DNA of 64,000 bases from Gordius sp. MW1 (GCA_964036665.1 OZ038530.1:21660001-21724000); one strand, 5' to 3'; counted from the stretch's first letter, positions 33,600 to 47,045 are shown. Translations and numbers: made by a program. Notes: a model not told the origin generated them from the letters alone.

Positions 33600-35400
33600 T
33601 AAAAAAATTCCTGAATTTTATTTTTTCCTATAGCTGTTTGTCACACTTAGTGGTCAGCTCCTTCAAACAGTTTCTCCACGTATTCCTGCATTTAAACCAC
33701 CTTTCCTGCAGCTCGCACCTACTCAAGTCCATATCTATTTTATGTTTCAATATAAGCTTAGGCCTCCCTCTCTTTTTCTCACCTTCGACTTGCACCTTCT
33801 TGATATGTTTTTTCAGGTGATTTTTCTCCCGCCTCTCCAAATGGCCATATCACCTTAATCTTCTTACCACCAACTTTTTCTAAACCGGAATTACATTTAG
33901 TTTATCCCCTATGTCTTGATTCCTTATATTGTTCTTTATGCTTATTCTCAATGTTCCTTGCCATGGTCTTTGCTATTTTGTAGATCATTCTTTCCCTTTT
34001 ACTAGTTAACTTGGCGTTCAAATTCTCGTAGACATTTGTTTTAGCCTTGGCCACACATCGTTTTGCCTCATTTTTAGCTTTCACAAATGCCAATCTTGTT
34101 TCTTCATTTCAGTTGCATGACCAAAATTTCTAAAGCTTTTTTTTCAACTTGACTAGGCGCTGCACGTCTTCGTTTTACTGCAATGTCTCCTTATCTTTTT
34201 GTATACATGGTTTACCTTTTCCTATAACACATCTCGCTACTGATCGTACCGTGTTAGCTATGTTATTCCCCATATCGTTAGCATTCTGCTGATCATCTAT
34301 TTGCAGCCGTTCAACTATTTGATCAATGTAAATATCTGAGAATTTTGGTAGCCGGAACCATTTAATTTTCCTATTTAATCTCTTCGGCTTTTGTGTTTTC
34401 GCCTTGGAGATGGTATAGTCCATCACAACAAGTCTATGCTGGGCTGCAATAGCTTCACCTGGATAACCCTAAAATCGCGTGAATTCCTTAGTTCTTTTCT
34501 TGATATTAAGAGGGAGTTGATCTGCGAAGACCGATTCCCCCTTTTATACGTTATTAGGTGATTTACATTTTTTTTAAGGAGATATTTGTGATGGCCAAAT
34601 CAAATTTCGACTATTTTTAATATTTTGTCGCCTTCACCGTTTCTCGTTCCGTATTCATTTCCACCATGGTACCGTTCAAATCCCCTTGTTTTGCCTACAT
34701 GACCGTTCATATCCGCTCCAATTATAACTATCTCGGCTCTGGGTATCATGGCAGCATTCCATCGAATTCTTCCCGAAATTCATCTTTTTCTTCTTCTGTG
34801 CATCCTATTTGCGGAGCATAAATGGATATTACATTAATTTGACCTTCTATGCAAAGTTTTAACGTCATGAGTCGGCCACTTTTTCTATGTGGGGCTAATA
34901 TGGTTGCCACGCCATTTTTATTTGTTTCTTTTGAAGTAAAGTTTGTAGCCTCTATCATCCTTGCATTTGCGCCTTTCCATCTTGTTTCTTGCATAAATGC
35001 TATATCAACCCGTGGCTTGCTGAGAGTGTCAGCAACTTCTCGGCATTTTGCAGTCATCGATCCAATATTTAGCTAGCACTCTCTCAATCTTGTCTTTAGC
35101 AAACTATTTCTTATATCAGTTTGCGGACGATGTTGTGACCCTCGTCGACTTTGAACATGATACGGGCGCTTACCGTGCGCGTCGTTTACGGAGGACGCCG
35201 TAGCGCTTTCTTTACTTTTATTTTTCTGATATAGAGGACTTGGACCAGGGGTGACGCTCGGCTATCCAGGCCTAACAGTCGCGTTGACGATGTGAGATAT
35301 TTTTAATCGTTTAAAAAGTGCCAGAGGCGAGATTGAACCTGTTATCTCCTTCAAAGATTAATTAGTGCCTCAAAAGCGGACAATATGGCTAAATATACAT
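33600..35400 (-). mobile_element. RTE-like LINE with endonuclease, internally deleted copy
   Basis: Read on the minus strand. A 5' leader with a tRNA-like segment is at about 35330-35400, then comes an AP-endonuclease-like domain at 34746-35057: VDIAFMQETRWKGANARMIE (the QETRW motif) and INVISIYAPQIGCTEEEKDE (the YAPQ motif). A linker rich in Lys/Ala/Glu follows (33902-34093: KRCVAKAKTNVYENL). The extreme C-terminal tail KKRGRPKLILKHKIDMDLSR is at 33628-33840. The reverse transcriptase between linker and tail is absent. The 3' sequence (CCTATAGCTGTTTGTCACAC) recurs at 58690, so this and the copy at 58.6-61.1 kb form one subfamily, distinct from 43671-46657. Confidence 0.78.
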
Positions 35401-36310
35401 TTGAAACTAATGGTTCCACCTAAATCCAAATGTATACAAATTTTAAAATCTTCAAAGATATAAATTTCTTAAGGCGAAAAGATAGTAATGAATATTTTTC
35501 AAGTGGTATAAATATATATTTTAGATTAGAATAGTTAAGTATAGTATTTAATATTTAAAATACATATTATTTATGGTAAAATCAATTTTCCCCAACGAAG
35601 TTTTCCGAGCAAAAACGGAAATATTTCCGGGAAAATTTCCCATGTTGTCATTTCTAAACTAAACCTTTTAATTATAGGAATTGGAGTTGTATTTCATATT
35701 TCAGCGTATTTTCTCCGAATATGAACGTTGAGGGAAATATATGTATACATATCCACCTGTTGATACGATAGATATTCATTTGGTGTGTAGGTATAATTTT
35801 TTATTATTGTTTTTACTTGTCTACTGCTTTAGTCTTATTCAAGTAAAAATTATAAAACTTTTGCTCAAACATCATTTTTTAAGGTAGATATTTTGAGTTT
35901 TGCATTTTTGCCGATGCAAAATCATGCTGGCATCACAAATAGTAGCCATAATTAGTTTTTGTTTTAAAGCATTAAACCAATTTAATGTTTTTAGAATGAA
36001 TCATGAATTATAAAAAACGCTTTTTCAAATATTTCTTAAATCATAGTTAACTTGATAAAGTATGATTTGTAAAAATGGAGTCGAGAGGTGGTAGAGGAAG
36101 AAGATACGTCATATTCTTAGATAAATAAGGGCTGCTTTCATACTTTGATGTACCATTTTGCAAAACACTAAATAAATACTATTAAAGTAATATATCCATT
36201 TTGTGTTTTTTTCATTTTTTTTAAATTAAATGTCAAATATTATTAGCACCCAAAATTTTTTTGAAGCATGGAAGTCAGATATAATATATTGAAATAACTA
36301 AAAAGGATAT
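35401..36310. other. AT-rich spacer, no gene supported
   Basis: A very short frame at 36075 (MESRGGRGRRYVIFLDK then stop) has an RGG-like start but no continuation. Otherwise featureless. Confidence 0.4.
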
Positions 36311-37214
36311 AAAGGAGACCGTGTCTACTTTAGCCAAAAAAATATATAAAATGGCGTTAATAAAAATCTACGCAAAAATTTCATTTTTTATTCAATTATC
36401 TTTTTTTTTATTTCTACTATAGGAAAAAATTTGAAAATTTTTTTTAATAGTTTTCTCAAAAATTAAGTTTAAATAAACAAAAATCCTAAAAATTTTAAAG
36501 TTCTGGGCTAGTCATAGCCTCTTTTGGGGGATAGAAAAACTCTAACCTTTTCACTTATTATTAGTGTGTGCTCTCAAATCAATTAAAAGATTGTTTCATT
36601 ATAAAAAGCATATAAAATGCAAATAATATGATTGTATTTTATATAATTCAAATAAAAATGACTTAAGTAGACATGAAAGGCAATTCTGAAATTTATAACA
36701 ACGTTTAATAGTTTTTTGATGTATAATCATAGTCTATATCTATTCCAAATTACATTAAGTTAGGTTATTATCAAACAAATCTCCTGTTTTTTAAATTTTG
36801 TCATTTGTAAGACTTAACGAAAAACGGCTATCACTAGCTCCTCTCCGATTCCCCCGACCCCTTTTTTATAAACAATTAATAATTTAACATGTTATTTTGC
36901 AAATAAAAACTGCATCATTCGCCGGTTCTTATATAAAAAATATCCCTTTATAAGATACAACTTAAATTAATCTAAAATATACAGGCAAAATTTTTTATTT
37001 GAAACATGCAAAATTTTGTCAAGGCTACTAATAGCCCCGAAAAATTGTTTCCTTCTATAAAAATGTTAAAATTCATTTATTTAAACAATAAATTTTTTGC
37101 TTATACCCTATCATAAAATACACATATGATTTAAATTTTAATTATATACAATTATCATAAAATAATTATAAAGCTAATAGTAACCCGGGGCTACGACTTG
37201 CCCCGGTTTCCCTT
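36311..37214. mobile_element. 904-bp inverted-repeat element 'AGGGGAGACCGGGG', copy 2
   Basis: Same length as, and inverted relative to, copy 1 (23391-24294). Ends AAAGGAGACCGTGTCTAC and GCCCCGGTTTCCCTT are more decayed. Shared blocks include GGGGGAATCGGAGAGGAGCT near 36840 (inverse GAGGAGCTAGTG-type in copy 1) and AGGCTACTAATAGCCCCGAA near 37020. Confidence 0.78.
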
Positions 37215-37347
37215 AAGTGTAAAGATGTGCGAGGTTGTTGATACTCTTCATGCCTCCATCTCATTTAGGATAAATTCTTTCATTATTTAAAAGATTTTGT
37301 GTGTTCTTTTATAGATTAAATCATCTATAAAATTAAAAGTTGGATTA

Positions 37348-37504
37348 TCAAAACTGTGCCTGTAATAGCTCATTTCTCACGCTTTTAATTATTAGCATTG
37401 CATCTCCCCTTCTTGGGCCCACCATCATAAAATGCCTTTCTCTAGCACAGCCTATCATATTGTATATAATATCTGCATTGTTCCATTTTAAGATTGTTAA
37501 AACT
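37348..37504 (-). CDS. Unassigned, terminal-exon-like segment
   Basis: On the minus strand, after an AG at the end of TTTATAAG, a frame runs about 51 codons to TGA. Part of it reads LTILKWNNADIIYNMIGCAR then ERHFMMVGPRRGDAMLIIKS then VRNELLQAQF. The composition and the GPRRGDAMLI stretch look like a conserved globular protein C-terminus rather than noise, but I do not recognise it. No upstream exon was located. It may be the end of a host gene on the minus strand or a fossil gene fragment. Confidence 0.35.
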
Positions 37505-37617
37505 TATAAATTATATGATTTTGCTTTTATGAGTAGACAAAATTATGAATGCACAAAATGGAAAGTAATTTACTAAGAGTTTATGAAGGAAGTCACATAA
37601 AAAAGTATAAATTTTAG

Positions 37618-37700
37618 AGGCGTAGCCAGCACTTTTCCATTTAGAGAGGCCGAACTCGAATTTTACACCAGTGCGGAGGGGTCAATTGCGATTTAAAAAA
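37618..37700. mobile_element. MITE fragment, GGCGTAGCC family
   Basis: Begins AGGCGTAGCCAGCACTTTTCC and continues into a degraded G-rich stretch. No right end is seen. Confidence 0.5.
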
Positions 37701-37743
37701 TTTCCCTAGCCATTTCGAATTTTAAGTTTTAGCTTTGTGTTAT

Positions 37744-38020
37744 TGTTAACAAAATGTTAACATGAAAAGAGCATATGACAAGAAGCACCAAGGACATTCA
37801 TTCATTCGCACGCCAATTGTATTCATATATCAGCAATCCCTAAACTTCACACATTCAACAATTGCATCATCACCACACATTTTGTAATCAATCACATTCA
37901 TTCGCATTCCATAACAATACATATTAAGCAAGTGTTCACATTCGCAATCTCACATGTTATACGTTTAATTCATTCACATAAATTCAATCTAAAACATTTA
38001 AATAAACAAAATCTTCAACA
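37744..38020 (+). repeat. 5' LTR of the BEL/Pao element
   Basis: 277 bp, starts TGTTAACAAAATG and ends ATCTTCAACA. It is followed by TTTTGGTCCTGCAGAGCCGG, which is in the primer-binding-site position. Confidence 0.92.
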
Positions 38021-41000
38021 TTTTGGTCCTGCAGAGCCGGATCCAGCACTTGGATTATTAAATATGAAACCTAAGGTAGATTCCAAAAGAACAGATATTC
38101 TGCACACCATAACTCGTCTTCTCCAGTTTTGCTCAGAAACAGATGATTCACTTAATTTAATCTGCAGACTGGATGATTTAAAATTATCTTACAACAAATT
38201 TGTGAATTTAAGTGAAGGTATTTCAAAGGAAGAAGGTGATTGTCAACAGATTTTGGAACTCGAGGATAGGTACTATGAGGCTGTAGCTAAAGTACAAGCA
38301 AAAATCAATAATCTTAACCAGAGTAATTCAGCTGCTTTGTCTAAACCTAAACTTCCATCTATAGATTTGCCACAGTTTGGTGGCAAATATGAGGACTGGA
38401 TCAATTTTTCTGGTCTATTTAAGACTTTGATCCATGAAAACAACAATGTCAGTAATATTGAAAAATGAAACTATTTAAAATTATCAATTAAGGGCCCTGC
38501 AGCAAATATCATTGAATCATTAGAAATTACATCCCAAAATTATGAAGTGGCCTGGGATTTACTTCAGAAAAGATATAACAATAAACGTCTTATCATTAAT
38601 CAACACATCAAGGCCTAATTTCAGTTGGGTACTATTAAAAGAGAATCAGGCCAAGAGCTTGGCCATCTACTTGACAACATTTTAAAACAAACCCGTGCCC
38701 TGAAATCACTAAATTGCCCAGTTGACCATTGGGACGACCTGCTTATATTTCTTTTAACCAACAAGTTAGACTCAATCACTGTTAAGGTTTGGGGAAACTC
38801 AATAAAAATGGATGAAACTCCAACCTTTACAACCTTTACAGAATTTTTATCACAAAGGTGCCTTGTTCTAGAAATTACTAATAAAATGGACCAAGTTGAA
38901 CCTATCACCAAATTCCCTGTTTACAGATCCTCAATCAACCTTGCTACTTCTAATCCTTCATGTGTAATATGCAATCAGTCACATTTTGTATACCAGTGTG
39001 AAATATTTTTAAATAGTTCAATTAATGAAAAATATGAATGGGTCAAGAAAAGAGTTTTGTGCCTGAACTGTCTTAGGCAAAACCATAATGCCTATCAATG
39101 CAGGGCCGGAACTTGTAAGATTTGCCAGAAAAGGCATAATACCTTACTGCATAGGTCAGACTTGACTTATGGCAATTTGCATGAGTCGGCAAACAATACA
39201 TGCTATGGTCAAAATTCGCAAATTCTTCTGCCAACGGCCATGTGGAAATACAAGATTCAAAAGGTGTATTTCATTCGTGCCGGGCATTGTTAGACTCAGG
39301 CTCACAATCAAACTTTATCACCACGAACTTGGCCAATACATTACAAAACAAGCAACATCCCACATCAGTATCTATAGGTGGCATCAATCAAATTCACGCC
39401 CCAATCAACTCATACATTTTTACTTGCCTAAAATCTAAATCTAGCCAATTCAACGAATCAACAAAGTTTTTGGTAATCGACAAGATAACATCAAACTTGC
39501 CTTTACTCTCTTTTCCTAAATCAAATGTATCCATCCCCGATAACATCACTCTTGCAGATCCAAGTTTTAATAAATCAAGTACATTGGACATTCTTATTGG
39601 TGCCGAGTTATTTTGGGACTTATTAAGGGCAGAGCAATTACAATTTGGTAAAGGCCGGTTGGTACTACAAAACACAAAACTTGGTTGGGTAGTTTCGGGC
39701 TCCTGCCCTCCTTACAACATAAGTGTCCCAATCGAAACGAAGCTATGTAACATATCCACGCACTCATTGCAAAATCAATTAACTAAATTTTGGGACATAG
39801 AAGAAATTAATCAAAAATTACCGATAAGTGAGGAGGAGGCTGAATGTGAAAAAATATTTGAAACGACTTATGTACGTGACACAAATGGAAGATTTATTGT
39901 ACACCTTCCACTTAGGGCTAATGTCAATCAAATTGGAAGTACCTACCAATTAGCCCTACACAGATTTCTTTCCCTTGAAAGAAAATTAACAAAAAACAAA
40001 CTGTTATATGAAGAATACACCAAATTTATTCATGAATACAAAAACCTAGGCCATCTCATTCCCACAAATTGTAATAAGCACTCTGAACTCCCTGTGTTTT
40101 ATTTACCCCATCAAGCAGTTTTCAAACTAGATAGCCTCACCACTAAATTGAGAGTAGTCTTTGATGGCTCGGCTAAATCTTCTTCGGGAGTTTCTTTGAA
40201 TGAAACTCTTATGGTTGGTCCTAAGGTTCAACAAGACCTTATACCTATTCTCTTGAGATTTCGCAAACACAACATTGCAATTACTGCGGATATAGAAAAG
40301 ATGTACCGACAGATTCTGATAACCCCGAAACATACCCAATTACAAAGAATATTATGGCGAGATGACAAGTCACATCCAATTAAATCATATGATCTCTTGA
40401 CTGTCACCTATGGAACCTCGGCGGCTCCCTATTTAGCAATCAAGACTCTTCAACAATTGGCAGAAGATGAATCCATAAGGTTTCCCATTGGATCTTCCAA
40501 GGCTAAGGAGGATTTCTATGTGGATGATTTACTAACCGGAGCTTCTAATATTCCTGAGGCCAAGGAAATTATCCTTCAAATTCAAACATTGTTAATTAAG
40601 GGCGGTTTTAAGTTAAGGAAGTGGGCCACAAACTCAACTTCCTTATTCGATCATTTGTCGACAATATCCAGTGATGACATTATACCATTAGACAAACACA
40701 ACAACACCAAAACTTTAGGAGTAATTTGGAATCCGCTCACTGACAATATCAGATTCAACCTAACGTCGGAAGTCGAGGACAAGAGAATGTCAAAACGAAG
40801 CATTTTATCAAAAATAGCGCAAATCTTTGATCCGCTCGGATTAATAGGTCCAGTTCTAACAAGAGCAAAGTTATTCATGCAACAACTTTATAAGCTTGAA
40901 ATGTCATGGGACGAAACATTGCCGGAACAGTTTGTAAAAAAATGGGATTCTTTTGAAAATCAATTCACATCACTTTGCGCACTCGACATTCCTCGTCGTG

Positions 41001-43108
41001 TTATCACACATTGTAACCCCGCAACTATTGAAATTCATGGCTTTTGTGATGCTAGTGAAATTGCTTATGGGGCATGCATCTACATTCGATCGGGTGAGGA
41101 TGGAAAATGGGCAAGCAGATTGTTATGTTCCAAGTCTCGAGTAGCGCCAATAAGAAGCATTTCAATTCCAAAACTCGAACTATGTGGTGCTTTGTTATTA
41201 ACAAAATTACTAAATAGAGTGCTCTTATCTCTACAGCTATCGGTGTCTGCGACAATATGTTGGACTGATTCTACAATAGTTCTAGCATGGTTGAAAGGCT
41301 CTCCACGTGATTGGAACACGTTCGTGGGTAACAGAGTGTCAAAAATACAGGAATTTAAAAATTACCAATGGAGTCACATCAGAACCTGCGAGAATCCAGC
41401 TGATGTATTATCAAGAGGCTGCTCACCAGCTGAACTAATTAATAATAATAGATGGTGGGTAGGACCTGCATGGCTTTCTACTAATTATACGGTTAAACCA
41501 AATCCCCTAAGTGAAACATCCCGAACGCAAAATTGTCAGCTTAACAACTACAGTAAAGCCCGACTCAATTTTTAATCAATATTCAAGCTTTCGCAAACTC
41601 ACACGGATTGTTTCATATTGTTTAAGATTTTACACTAATACAAAACATAAGGCCCGCAACAGCGGCCAATCGTACAACAAACCATTGTCTACCAACGAGC
41701 TTGATAATGCAAGGCTAACAATATTAAAAATTGTGCAAGAGAATGAATTTCCATCAGATATAATTTCATTACGCAAATCAAATAAGGTTGTTGATAATAG
41801 CAAATTATTGTGTTTAAACCCCTTCTACCACGAAGGGTTAATTAGAGTAGGCGATAGACTTGAAAATGCAAACATCCCCTTTTCGCAAAAACACCCAATT
41901 CTTCTTCCTAGAAACCACCATGTCACCTATCTAATAATCAAAATGTATCATGAAGATTTTTTTCATACTGGGATACAAAACACTTTAGCTAATATACGTA
42001 CTGTGGACTGGCCTGTCAATGCTCGATCGATTGTTAAGAACGTAATACGAAAATGTGTTACATGTTTTAAAACCAATCCAAGAGGTGAAAAATACTTAAT
42101 GGGTAATCTTCCAAAAGGCCGAGTTTTACCAACCAAGCCGTTTTACCACACAGGGTTAGACTATTTTGGGCCTCTTTTATTGCGGGAAGGAAGACGACGG
42201 AATAGTAAGGTCAGCAAATCGTATGCTGCTATATTCATATGTTTTAACACCAAAGCAGTTCATATTGAATTAGTATCAGATCTTACAACAAATGCCTTTT
42301 TAACGCACTTAAGCGTTTTGTTGCCAGAAGAGGCAAACCAGCCTACTTATATTCGGATAATGCGACTACATTTATAGGGGCCAACAAGGATTGTTTCATC
42401 TACAAACTTTGCTTACAGGCAAAAACCAAGAAATAATAGAATCTAAATGCGCTGAAGAAGGTATAACCTGGACCTTTATTCCGCCTGGAGCTCCTCATTT
42501 TGGCGGGTTGTGGGAGGCAGCAGTTAAATCAACAAAACACCATTTAAGAAGGATATTGGGACCGCACATTTAACATACGAAGAAGCTACAACCCTATTGA
42601 TCCAAATTGAGGCTATTATAAACTCGAGACCTCTTACCCCATTGTCTGACGACCCAAATGACTTAGCATGTCTCACTCCCGCCCATTTTTTAATCGGAAC
42701 ATCATTTGCTTCAATTCCTGAAAGGGATTGGACCAATGCAAAGGTTAATACGTTATCAAGATGGCAACACATTGAGTTGCTTAGGCAACAATTTTGGCGC
42801 CGATGGTCAAGAGAATACTTAAACCAGCTACAAATGCGCAGAAAATGGAATAAGTCATCGGTTGGAGTTAGGGTCGGCCAACTTGTCATAATCAAAGATG
42901 ATAATATGCCTCCGGTAAAGTGGCCTCTAGGACGTATCCAAATTATTCACCCTGGTGCAGATGGAATTGTAAGGGTAGCTACTATCAAAACTATTGGAGG
43001 TCTTATCAAAAGACCAGTTGCCAGACTTCACGTCTTACCAATTAATGACAACATTAATGACTTGCCCGATTTAAAGGACTCCACAACTTTCGCGGGGGGG
43101 GGGCAGAA

Positions 43109-43373
43109 TGTTAACAAAATGGTAACATGAAAAGAGCATATGACAAGAAGCACCAAGGACATTCATTCATTCGCACGCCATTTGTATTCATATATCAGCA
43201 ATCCCTAAACTTCACACATTCAACAATTGCATCATCACCACACATTTTATAATCAATCACATTCATTCGCATTCCATAACAATACATATTAAGCAAGTGT
43301 TCACATTCGCAATCTCACATGTTATACGTTTAATTCATTCACATAAATTCAATCATAAACAAAATCTTCAATA
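43109..43373 (+). repeat. 3' LTR of the BEL/Pao element
   Basis: 265 bp, very similar to the 5' LTR. A G-run (CGCGGGGGGGGGGC) just upstream is in the polypurine-tract position. Confidence 0.92.
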
Positions 43374-43670
43374 GTTATTTTCAAAATTTACTTCAACTCG
43401 TACCTTTTAATGAGATGGGTAAATATTGTACTTATTTCCCTTTAACTCACCCATCTTGGGAGTTAAAGTATGAATTTGAAGGGAAATTCATGAAAGTTTT
43501 AGGATGTAAAGTTTAGAACCAAAGATATGAGAAAAAGGTTAGATATTATATACAATTTGAGGTTCGTTCAAAAAACCTATCATTAGCTGGGATACTTGAT
43601 CATGTAGGATGGCATTTGGTTTAGTGTCTAAAACATGAGTAATACTTTCACACAACATCCTAAATATTAT

Positions 43671-46657
43671 ATACTTCTTCTTTTTTATCAAGTATTTGGT
43701 CCCACAGCCATGGGATACGTTTTTATGATTCTCTTCCATCTGGATCGGGTAGATGCCATGTCTTGATTTGATCTCCTTACATTTCATATTTTTGTCGACT
43801 TGCCCTTTCCAAGTGACATGAGGTAGTCCTCTTCCTCTTTTTCCGCTACCTTCATGTCCAGTAATTTTCAATTTTCATCATTCGTCTCCCTTCTAGGTGT
43901 ATGCCCCCATACCACCCTAGCTGATTTTCGTTAATCATGACCGCTATGTTGAATACTCATTTTTGTCATTAAATCATTCGTCACATGGTCGAGGTTAGTA
44001 TACCCCAAGCTCCACACTATCATTCTCATCTCCGTGACTTTTAATAGCTTTTCTTCCATGGTGTTTAATGCCCATGTTTCACTTCCATAGAGTAACATCG
44101 GTCTTGCGATGAATTTTTAAGGATAGCTCTTTAACCATATTGGCATTTTCTTGTCCACCGGATACACTTCGCCATGTAAGCCACCTTTTTTAAACCTGGA
44201 CATTGATTTCCGTTGCGCAACGTCCTTATTGATGTAACATCGAGCAGAGTGTAACCCTGTCTACTTTTGGGTACTTTATGTGGTCATCTAGCGATGGGAT
44301 GCCTGTAGCGTTAATCTCCATGTATTTCGTTTTTCAATCGCTATCCTTTAAACCATATCCAGTTACGCGTTTGATTACTTTACTGCTCATCGAATACTTT
44401 CTCCTTTGTCTCTTCGCATATTACGATATCATCGGCACATAGCATACACCATGGCGATTGCATTTGAATGTCTCTCGTTATTAATAAAAAGGGACTTAGA
44501 GCAGATCCTTGATATCCAGCTTAACCGGAAAAGGTTTAGGTTCTCCAAATGTCGTCCTAACGCTCGAATTCGAAGCTTCATAAATATTTTCATAAATCGT
44601 ATATATGCGTTAGGCACCATATTAAATTGCGAGGGACCGTGTCATAAGCTTTTTCCAAGTCGATAAAGACCATATGTAAGTCCCTTCTTTTATCACCCAT
44701 ATCCATCAATTATCTTAGTGCAAAAATTGGGTCGATTGTGGATTTGCTGGCGATAAAACCGAGTTGATTAGTCGATATTTCCACCTTGTTTTTCGGCCTT
44801 GTTACAAGATCATTTCCATAAGCTTTACGGAGTAACAAGGTAAATTGATACCTCTGTAATTGCCACACTCCTCAGGGTCTCCTTTGCCTTTTAATAAGGG
44901 TATAAAATTCGCTCTACTAACAATATTTTGTTAAAGAGGTCGTCATAGTCATAACTCCTTCTTCACGGCATCCGAGCAATGCTTCCGTGGGTATTACATC
45001 TGTGCTAGCTATTCCTTTTTGCATCTTGTTGTTCTGTGTCCTAATTTTATTCTCCTGAAAGAGAAACCATATTTATGCTTGACCCAATATCGGGAAGTAA
45101 AACTTTGTCATTTGCTATATTCAAAAGTTTCTATCCTTTCCACCTTACAAACACTTCCTTCTAATTAAATAAGGTTTGACGATTCTCGGTTATGACTATT
45201 TAAGGACTCCGACATCGCCACTTTTCTTCTCCCTTATCTTGGCCAATTTATATATAAGCTTGTCGCCTCCTTAATGGTCCAGTTTGTTTGCAATCTCGGT
45301 GTACGCGGCATTCTTCGCTATTGAAGCGGCCTTTTAACTGCTCTCTTTGCCTCCCTATCCGCTTGATAATCCTCCAACGTTTTTGATTTATGCCACCGTC
45401 TATATAGCTTTTTTTCTTTCGGTAAAATCTCTAACCGATTGATCCCACCACCATAGTTTCCTATTCATGGTTTTGCCTCCTTTGGTCTGTCCTAAAACTC
45501 GTTGTTTCCTTGATGTCGTTGGTCAGCGTCTCCCAATCGTCGTCTCATTTTGCAACTTCTTTACATCCAAGAGTGGGGAGGCTTTTTGAGGATATTTATT
45601 GTTCGTTGACCATTAGTGTTTCGTATCGATTTCGAGGTTTATAAACCCTTCTTTGAGGAAATACTTTTTTTTCAATATTTATTACAGGTGGACGATGTTG
45701 CCTGGCGATTTATTTTCCCAGTATTTTGCAACCGTTGATACTACATAAGTCCTATCGTCGTATGAGCAGAATGTACATTTGACTAAAATGCTTCTCACTT
45801 TTATAAATCACAGTATCATATTCGCGCTTTGAAAAATAGGTGTTAACCGCCCTGTCACATGCTTGGTATACTTGTAGAAGTTTTACCCTTCTTTATTCTT
45901 TAGACCATGCCCATAGCCTTCATGGTTTTGTTCATACCCAAGCTTACGTGGGCTTCAAAATCTGCCCCAATAATTAGTCTTTCTTTTTCCCTATTGCTTG
46001 CATTTCCTTTTCATAAACCAAAGACTATCTCTTTCTCTAATTTTATAGACCATTTAAAAACCATACGTGCAAATAAAATTCAGGAGGCACCCTTGTAATC
46101 TTCACCGCACATTATCCTATCCGAACAACGCTTGTCCTCCACACCTTGTCCTTAAACGATTCGTAAACGATAGATTTCACCCACTCTAGAAAAGTTTGTG
46201 TACTTCTCCTCATTCCCGAGCTTTGGTTCCGATCCACCTCGTCTCTTGTAAGCAGGCGATGCATGGGCGTAGCCAGGGGGCAACGGAAGGGCGGGTGCCC
46301 CCCTCTAAATCCAAACGATGTAGAAATGTTTTATAATTTAGCTAAAATGTCAAAAATGTTTATTTTGCCCCTGCCTAAATTATTTTTGCCCCCTCTAATT
46401 CCAATGAGCATTTTGATCGCATTCTTTCCACAACTAGTTTTTCTATAACCGCCTTTTTTGTGAGTCGGGCAGTAATTTTAGAGTGTTTTTTACATTACAC
46501 GGATGGGGTATGCAGTGCGCGTCGTTTGTAGAGGACGCCCTAGCTTTTTTTAAAGTTTTGTTTAAAACTATCAAGATTTTAGAATTGGTAATTGTTTCCG
46601 GCCTGACGCGAACCATCCACCTTTTGCACACGGACATGGGACCGTCGTCGCTAATGT
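43671..46657 (-). mobile_element. RTE-like LINE, probably full length, inside the FARS2 relic
   Basis: Flanked by TAAATATTAT on both sides (43661-43670, 46658-46667), a 10-bp target duplication. The uninterrupted FARS2 exon at 29095-29110 confirms the join. Length is 2,987 bp including a MITE at 46262-46404. The 3' end is at the left, the 5' end at the right. The 3' coding tail is recognisable at about 43740-43870 (GHEGSGKRGRGLPHVTWKGQ), RT-region phrases lie at 44.3-45.5 kb and endonuclease-side sequence at 45.6-46.2 kb. All frames are broken by stops and frameshifts. This is the best reference copy for reading the fragments at 4935 and 17165. Confidence 0.85.
46262..46404. mobile_element. 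MITE of the GGCGTAGCC family, right end lost
   Basis: Left end CATGGGCGTAGCCAGGGGGC, internal CCCCCTCTAAATCCAAA and TTTGCCCCTGCCTAAATTAT. It is nested in the LINE, so younger than it. Confidence 0.75.
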
Positions 46658-47045
46658 TAAATATTATTTTGGTCAAAAACTCTGGTTTTTTTAAATTAAT
46701 TTGAAACCGATAATCCATAAGCTGTGTTAAAAATGAAGGTAAATTTTATGGTTATATATTATAAATGCTCTTGTAAGGTTGGTCTTGTAGCCATTTTAAT
46801 TTACTTTTTTTGCTGTACTCGAAAATAGATACGTGTTTATCCTTTTAAATTACAACCTAAACTTTGTGGACTAGGCTAATACTAAAATAATGTAACCAAT
46901 TGTATCCTATTAATTATGCTGCTTTAATTTAATTGTCGAATTGTTATTTTTTAAAAATTTGTTTTAATCAGTTTAAGATTAAATTACTTTTTTTTGATAA
47001 AAAAACTTAGAAATGGATTTTGAAGAAATTATATTAGAATCTTAA

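Larger units (their letters stand above)
37744..43373 (+). mobile_element. BEL/Pao LTR retrotransposon, near full length, broken
   Basis: A 5,630-bp element flanked by a 5-bp duplication GTTAT (37739-37743, 43374-43378). LTRs lie at 37744-38020 and 43109-43373, starting TGTTAACAAAATG and ending TTCAA(C/T)A. Parts in order: gag (about 38.0-39.2 kb) with a DUF1759-like N-part (LPSIDLPQFGGKYEDWINFS) and CCHC zinc fingers (CEIFLNSS..., CLNCLRQNHNAYQC); aspartic protease (ALLDSGSQSNFIT); reverse transcriptase with VTYGTSAAPYLAIKTL and YVDDLL; RNase H (HGFCDASEIAYGA); integrase with a zinc-binding part and a D,D,E-type core ending [13 protein letters not shown]. This order is the BEL/Pao arrangement. 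It carries a handful of breaks and is not whole. LTRs differ by a few substitutions and one 12-bp indel, so the insertion is recent relative to everything around it. Confidence 0.95.

Noticed and set aside
36075-36131. RGG-box mini-protein
   Set aside because: The frame ends after 17 codons, has no donor site and shows no repeat of the motif.
38621-38911. Minus-strand frames across the BEL/Pao element
   Set aside because: They are shadows of the gag-pol coding on the plus strand, with no independent protein features.
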